Assembly (NCBI GenBank): GCA_014885115.2
Contig: WKLE02000513.1
Span: 4,569-15,944, forward strand
DNA: 11,376 nt
Origin: Asterionellopsis glacialis
Lineage: Eukaryota; Bacillariophyta; Plagiogrammaphyceae; Rhaphoneidales; Asterionellopsidaceae
Reading direction: 5' to 3'
Shown: positions 7,124 through 11,376 of the stretch, one piece after another
How positions within the stretch are numbered: position 1 is the first letter of the stretch
Layout of the letters: every line of letters begins with the position of its first letter
Translations under genes and position numbers: made by a program
Notes under the pieces: model-generated
Told to the model about the DNA's origin: nothing
The model's database searches: none
The model's input: only the letters and a program-made list of their open reading frames with translations

Positions 7124-10100
7124 ATGAACACCGACGAAACAAACAAGGGTAAGCTTAAGGAGACTTATATTACCAGTAACAATGAAGTTGATTTAGTTGT
7201 GGTAGACGACGAGTCGCCGATGCCATCGTTCAAAGCATTTGACGATGACAAAAGGTTGGAACATGTCGCTACGATAGCTACCCCTAAAGTTTATGCAAAC
7301 GAGAACAAGGCCGATAGCAGCAAATTGGAAGAGGAAGGACAGAAAATGGAGGCAAAAACCTTTCCAGATCTTGTCCCTCCAGTTAGTGTTGCAAGGATCG
7401 AAAAAGAAACCGAGTCGGAAGGACCAGAATTGATTCCGGAAACGATTCCTCACTTTCCGAGTGACACCAAGTATTTCATCAAAGAATCTTCGAATTTCAA
7501 GAAAGATGCATACATGCAATCAGAAAGTCATCAACACGAAGATCACCAAGAAGGCACCGAAACAATATTTGCCTTCTTATTTTCCAACCCAGGAGGATGA
7601 AGGCATACCTGAATTGCAACCTCCTCGTTGTGATACTCCTTCTCATCTTGACAATTATGACAATGAAGGGAAAGAGGACAATGAAGAAGAGATCCCTGCT
7701 CATGATACAGGTAGGGACAATGCTGCAAGTGACCAACCTGGTGCATTTGCTATTCCCGGTATTGGAGCAAGCGACCCTCCAACGGCTTGGCAGTCTAACT
7801 TTGATTTTGGAATGCAGGAATCTTCAAATGACAACAATACCAACCACAGGACTACAAGGTCTATTCAACGCAACCCCAATGGGTCTGAAAACCTCATCAG
7901 GGCTCATGTTGTTGATGATGAAAACATACCTGAAGCTGAAGCAGTTTCGGAAGAAGTATTGCAACGGAACAAACGTAGACGTTTTCTCTTGTGTTTATTA
8001 TTAGCACTCGTATTGATTATTGCCACAATTATTCTAGCTACAGTACTTCCTGGCAGTCCTTCTCCAATTTTATCAGTACCTTCTGCGCAACCAAGTCAAT
8101 CTACCAGACCTTCTGCTCAACCATCTCTCTACCCATCATGGGTTCCAACAACGTTGCCATCATATTCACCATTGTCAAGCCCTACTACAACAGTTCAAAT
8201 GCGTTTGGAAGAACTTTCTCCACTATTAGTTGACGCTTTCAACAAAACTGAAACGCCACAATTCAAAGCATTGAAATGGATAGAAAATAGTGCGATTGGT
8301 TACACTGATGAACGACGTATAATCCAAAGATTTGTATTGGCTACTCTTTATTATAGCACCAAAGGTGATCAGTGGATAAATTCCACAAATTGGTTGTCCT
8401 CCAATGATGAATGTAAATGGTTTACACGCAACGACTGTCCTTCATATGACAACCAGTGTTATTGTTCTAATGGTCTCTTCAAAGAGCTCAAGCTGACTTC
8501 CAATCGCTTACAGGGGACGCTACCACCAGAAATACACCTTTTAAGTGATCTACGTGTGTTAGATCTTTCCAACAATGTTGTTAGTGGACCAATACCTTCG
8601 GAGCTTGGTTTGATGACAAACATTGAGACTCTATTACTGAACGGTAATAGTCTCGATGGCAGTCTCCCACCAGAGCTAGCAAACTTAAAAGGTAGTCTCC
8701 TTCAACTAGATTTATCATCGAATGTTATCACGGGGACACTTTCATCAGCTTTTGGTTTGTTGACAGGTCTTGAATCATTGAAACTTGGGGATAATGTATT
8801 GTCAGGTAGAATATGTAGTGAGATTGGTACGCTATCAAATCTTAGATTATTATCGTTGATGAAAAATAATCTGAATGAAGGCATTCCTTCTCAAATTGTA
8901 TCAATGCAGAGTTTGGAAGAGTTGGATGTTACTGAGAACTTGTTATCTGGTGTACTACCTTTTACGAATCAGGCATCCACAGCATACTTAGTACCTCCAT
9001 TTCCAAAATTGAAAAGACTACTGTTAGCATCCAACTTTATCACTGGTACATTGCCCTCTGAAATGGGCTTATTTTCACGTTTGAAGCTTTTGAATGCGAG
9101 TAGTAATCTCCTTGAGGGTCCTATTCCATCTGAAATTTATTCTGTAATAAACTTGGGTAAGTTTAGCAGCATGAACACACACAATCTGCAGAAAATCATT
9201 TCTCACTAACATTTACTGCTTCATGGTGATTCGTAAATACAATGTTGACCCTTTTAACATATTGTATTCAACAGAAACACTTGATCTTTCTTCCAATGGT
9301 CTGAATGAGAAAATGTCTACGGCTATCGGATCTATGGAGAACTTGGGTAAGTTTAGTTTGTGTTTTTGACATGATGCTAAAGTATGAAGTCCATGTCTAA
9401 CATCTTTGGTGTCTCGGTAATTTAAAAACCCAATGCCGTCTTTTCTTTTGGATTCAACAGAACTACTTAATCTTCATTCCAATAGGCTAGATGGTACAAT
9501 CCCAACGACTATTGGATCGTTGGTGAACTTGGGTAAGCTTAATTTGTGCTTGATAACAGGTTTTTTTCTATGAACTTTATGGATTGTTTATCTAACATGT
9601 TTTGTTTCATTGGTGATTCATAAACACAATGTTGACTTTGGACAACGTACTGGATTCAACAGAAAGACTTGATCTTGGTGTCAATGATCTAACTGGTAGA
9701 ATCCCAACGACTATTGGATCGTTGGTGAACTTGGGTAAGTTTAATTTGTGCTTTATAACATGATTTTTCTATGAAGTTTATGGATTGTTTATCTAACATG
9801 TTTTGTTTCATTGGTGATTCATAAACACAATGTTTGCTTTGGACAACATACTGGATTCAACAGAATATCTTTCTCTTACTAATAATGAACTAGCTGGTAC
9901 AATCCCAGCAACTATTGTATCGTTGGTGAACTTGGGTAAGTTTAATTTGTGCTTGACAACATGGTTTTTTCAATGTTTATGGATTGTTTACCTAATATGT
10001 TTCGTTTCATTGGATGATTCATAAACGCAATGTTGACTTTGGACATCATATTGGATTTAACAGAAACACTTGAGCTTGGTGGCAATGATCTAAATGGTAG

Positions 10101-10781
10101 AATCCCAACGACTATTGGATCGTTGGTGAACTTGGTTAAGTTTAATTTGTGCTTCAAAAATGTTTTTTTCTATGAAGTTTATGGATTGTTTATCTAAAAT
10201 GTTTTGTTTCATTTGGTCATTCATAAACACAATATTGACTTTGGACAACATACTGGATTCAACAGAATATCTTCCTCTTACTGTCAATTTTCTAACTGGT
10301 ACAATCCCAACGACTGTTGTATCGTTGGTGAACTTGGGTAAGTTTGATTTGTGCTTCAAAAATGTTTTTTTCGATGAAGTTTATGGATTGTTTATCTAAC
10401 ATGTTTTGTTTCATTTGGTCATTCATAAACACAATGTTGACTTTGGACAACGTGCTGGATTCAACAGAATTTCTTTATATTGGTCACAATGATCTAAATG
10501 GTACAATCCCAACGACTCTTGGATCGTTGGTGAACTTGGGTAAGTTATTAAGATTCCCTAAAGTCAAGTTATATCAATGGATCTCAAATTCATTCACATT
10601 GTCTAACATTATACAATGGTATTATCAATTACTACTTTACTTTTTATCTTACTCAAACTCAGTTGATTTGTATATCGAGGGAAATGATCTATCTGGAAGC
10701 GTTCCGATGGAGGTTTGCGAGTTGTCACTGCGCTACTTCGATTTCGATTCCCACACTATCTCTTGTGATTGTTGCGACTAA
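7124..10781 (+). CDS. LRR single-pass membrane protein, probably type II, with one-LRR exons (copy B)
   Basis: ATG 7124 opens an acidic, hydrophilic frame. By about 7593 coding has moved to the next frame, which runs to the donor at 9157. Exons are ?-9156, 9275-9346, 9461-9532, 9663-9734, 9864-9935, 10064-10135, 10266-10337, 10468-10539 and 10663-10781 (TAA); joined from 7593 they give 728 codons plus stop with no frame break. Order: acidic tail (KEDNEEE); basic RNKRRR; one helix (7983-8048); Ser/Pro stalk to about 8190; Cys/Trp cap with FVLATLYYSTKGDQW, ECKWF and three further Cys; nine LRRs to 9156; seven single-exon LRRs; then a terminal LRR with VCEL...ISCDCCD. The basic residues before the helix predict a cytoplasmic N-terminus and extracellular LRRs. 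No kinase is present, so signalling would need partners. A role as a cell-surface recognition or adhesion receptor is inference. Uncertainties are the frame change and the 10136 donor. Confidence 0.8.
7461..7600 (+). other. Frame-change zone in copy B: intron or 1-nt frameshift
   Basis: The frame from ATG 7124 stays open to TGA 7598-7600. Its charged translation (SESHQHEDHQEGTETI) looks coding until about 7560. The frame of the membrane helix is open from 7434 and looks coding from about 7593 (EDEGIPELQPP). A pyrimidine-rich stretch ending CCAACCCAG (AG at 7591-7592) is a good acceptor in phase 0. The only donors that would give an intron in the right phase are weak, such as GTTAGT at 7382. 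A single-base indel near 7560-7590 explains the data equally well. Confidence 0.55.
7983..8048 (+). other. Transmembrane helix of copy B (signal-anchor)
   Basis: Twenty-two codons encode FLLCLLLALVLIIATIILAT plus VL, directly after RNKRRR and before a Pro/Ser-rich stretch. By the positive-inside rule, the N-terminal acidic tail is cytosolic and the LRRs are outside. Copy A conserves the same helix and basic flank. Confidence 0.85.
8480..9156 (+). repeat. Nine intron-free LRRs in the large exon of copy B
   Basis: These are consecutive plant-type repeats of the form LxxLxLxxNxLxGxIPxxLGxLxN. They include LRVLDLSNNVVSGPIPSELG, LESLKLGDNVLSGRICSEIG and LKRLLLASNFITGTLPSEMG. One repeat (about 8911-9015, LEELDVTENLLSGVLP...) carries an insertion of about eight residues. 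The exon ends inside the ninth repeat at AAC TTG G|GTAAGT, phase 1, which is exactly the point where every later single-LRR exon also ends. Confidence 0.9.
9275..10539 (+). repeat. Tandem array of seven 72-nt single-LRR exons in copy B
   Basis: Exons start at 9275, 9461, 9663, 9864, 10064, 10266 and 10468. Each is exactly 72 nt, 24 residues, phase 1 at both ends. Start-to-start distances are 186, 202, 201, 200, 202 and 202 nt. The introns between them are 114-130 nt, and the five from 9533 to 10467 are very similar throughout (shared TTTATGGATTGTTT, TTTCATT, TTCATAAAC and ACTGGATTCAACAG segments). Each exon encodes ExLxLxxNxLxGxIPxTxxSLVNL, with 9275 the most divergent. Each acceptor ends AACAG and each donor is G|GTAAG, except after 10064-10135, where the +1 G is T. 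Confidence 0.93.
10663..10781 (+). other. Terminal exon of copy B: last LRR and Cys cap
   Basis: This exon is included in the copy B coding region. The acceptor is ATCTTACTCAAACTCAG, with a strong pyrimidine tract. It encodes VDLYIEGNDLSGSVPMEVCE, then LSLRYFDFDSHTISCDCCD and TAA. Copy A has the matching exon at 3892 (CEL...ISCDCC), but there the frame continues into a Cys-rich tail. Copy B stops at TAA 10779-10781, just after the CDCC motif. Confidence 0.85.
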
Positions 10782-11335
10782 TACTACCAAAATCACCAAC
10801 ACCAGTTAATATTTTAGATGGAAAACTGCATTACTTCAAGTTTCAGTTGGACCAGATGAAGATCTTCAAGGTGTCAAAGTGGAATGTCATCTGACGATAC
10901 ATGGAACGAAATTATTCTTCAAGAAGGTCCATTGACTTCAAAAAATAATCAGCCAAGAATAACATTGTATGAGACTTGCATTCCAAAATGATGCATTTTT
11001 TGTATTCACATGCTTTTTATTAGCCACGGCGGCGAGACTTTTTGTGCGGTGGTGACGGACCGAAAACAGACATGTTCTGTGACCCATCCTACTTGCGATA
11101 CTATAATTGGAATGTGTTCGTTGTGTCAGTGGTTTCTGTGGCGTATCACCACGGCGGCGCGATCGTGAATGTTGGAAATATCTCAAAAACCATTGGCTTT
11201 GCCATTGAGAGTTCACCAAGAAATACACCATCGATATCTCAAGCACCACCAACATGGGCATGGACATCACCAACATTTACACCATGTAAGGACAATGGCT
11301 TTTCTACCTTTGTAATTGAACTCACACATAGTTGA
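10782..11335 (+). pseudogene. Decayed C-terminal module downstream of copy B
   Basis: Past the TAA the sequence still aligns with the copy A tail. CCAAAATCACCAACA matches A near 4051. GTTTCAGTTGGACCAGAT matches A's VAVGTD, and TATGAGACTTGCATTCC matches A's YETCIP, followed here by TGA. The piece 11025-11090 reads HGGETFCAVVTDRKQTCS, then VTHPTCD, which corresponds to A's CAVTDKQEACSLTHPTYD. A Pro/Ser-rich linker follows and then FSTFVIELTHS with TGA at 11333-11335, matching A's SSFVVELTAFE. Several frames and stops are involved and the segment between CIP and CAV is deleted, so this is a relic, not an exon set I can join. It may continue beyond the window. Confidence 0.7.
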
Positions 11336-11376
11336 CAATCCAGAAGAAACATCCTCGAATAATGTCGTCAATGATG

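Noticed and set aside
9942..10359. Minus-strand ORFs with LNLPKF/LNLTKF-type repeats
   Set aside because: They are antisense shadows of the repeated LRR exons and introns.
10160..10399. Plus-strand ORFs that read through array introns (MFFSMKFMDCLS...)
   Set aside because: They run across intron sequence with good splice sites; the LRR part belongs to the spliced exons. Only the last intron (10540-10662) is both stop-free and a multiple of three.
9275..10539. Array with a ~201-nt period as a CRISPR, satellite or nucleosome-phased repeat
   Set aside because: The period is fully explained by 72-nt LRR exons plus ~130-nt introns with splice sites and conserved frame; the nucleosome-like length is probably coincidence.
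7124..10781. LRR receptor kinase
   Set aside because: The LRR style is plant-like, but no kinase motif is present and the helix lies on the wrong side of the LRRs.
11024..11159. Repeated 11-mer CCACGGCGGCG at 11024-11034 and 11149-11159
   Set aside because: It is an unusual GC-rich pair inside the decayed tail, but it is short and the first copy partly corresponds to the Gly-rich GGG segment of copy A; no function can be supported.

Overview
The window is nuclear DNA from a eukaryote, most likely a diatom or another stramenopile. It is AT-rich, with short GT-AG introns and AATAAA-like sites. It holds a nuclear gene for a mitochondrial complex I subunit. It also holds leucine-rich-repeat (LRR) genes of a style I associate with diatoms: a basic cluster plus one membrane helix, a Ser/Pro stalk, a Cys/Trp cap, plant-type 24-residue LRRs and a CDCC terminus. 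The organism call is inference from style, not from a database match.

Layout, all main genes on the + strand. (1) 237-1299: intact two-exon NDUFV2-type 24 kDa 2Fe-2S subunit of complex I. (2) 1300-2197: non-coding or relic DNA, including unrecognised minus-strand ORF fragments. (3) 2198-5088: a decayed LRR gene ('copy A'), with nonsense codons, frameshifts, a roughly 1 kb internal loss and a broken LRR exon. (4) 5089-7123: intergenic and repeat DNA. It has an unrecognised 108-codon open stretch, and a candidate 708 bp DNA transposon relic (5979-6686) with imperfect inverted ends, TACA flanks and an acidic minus-strand ORF. (5) 7124-10781: LRR gene 'copy B', the best-preserved paralogue. It has an acidic N-terminal region, a membrane helix, and nine LRRs in one large exon. 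Then come seven LRRs each on its own 72-nt phase-1 exon, and a terminal Cys-rich exon. (6) 10782-11376: the decayed remains of the C-terminal module that copy A still shows.

The most interesting structure is the one-exon-one-LRR array of copy B (9275-10539). The exons are exactly 72 nt and symmetric (phase 1 on both sides), so any subset can be spliced together in frame. Six adjacent exons (9461-10539) repeat with a period of about 201 nt. Their introns and structural codons are nearly identical, yet the codons for the exposed x positions of xLxLxxNxLxG differ in almost every copy. I see no synonymous difference among these six exons. This looks like a modular recognition surface that is expanded by unequal exchange and diversified at contact residues, by analogy with plant LRR receptors and lamprey VLRs. 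That function is inference.

Open points: the reading frame changes between about 7461 and 7600 in copy B (intron or frameshift), and one array exon (10064-10135) has a mutated splice donor.
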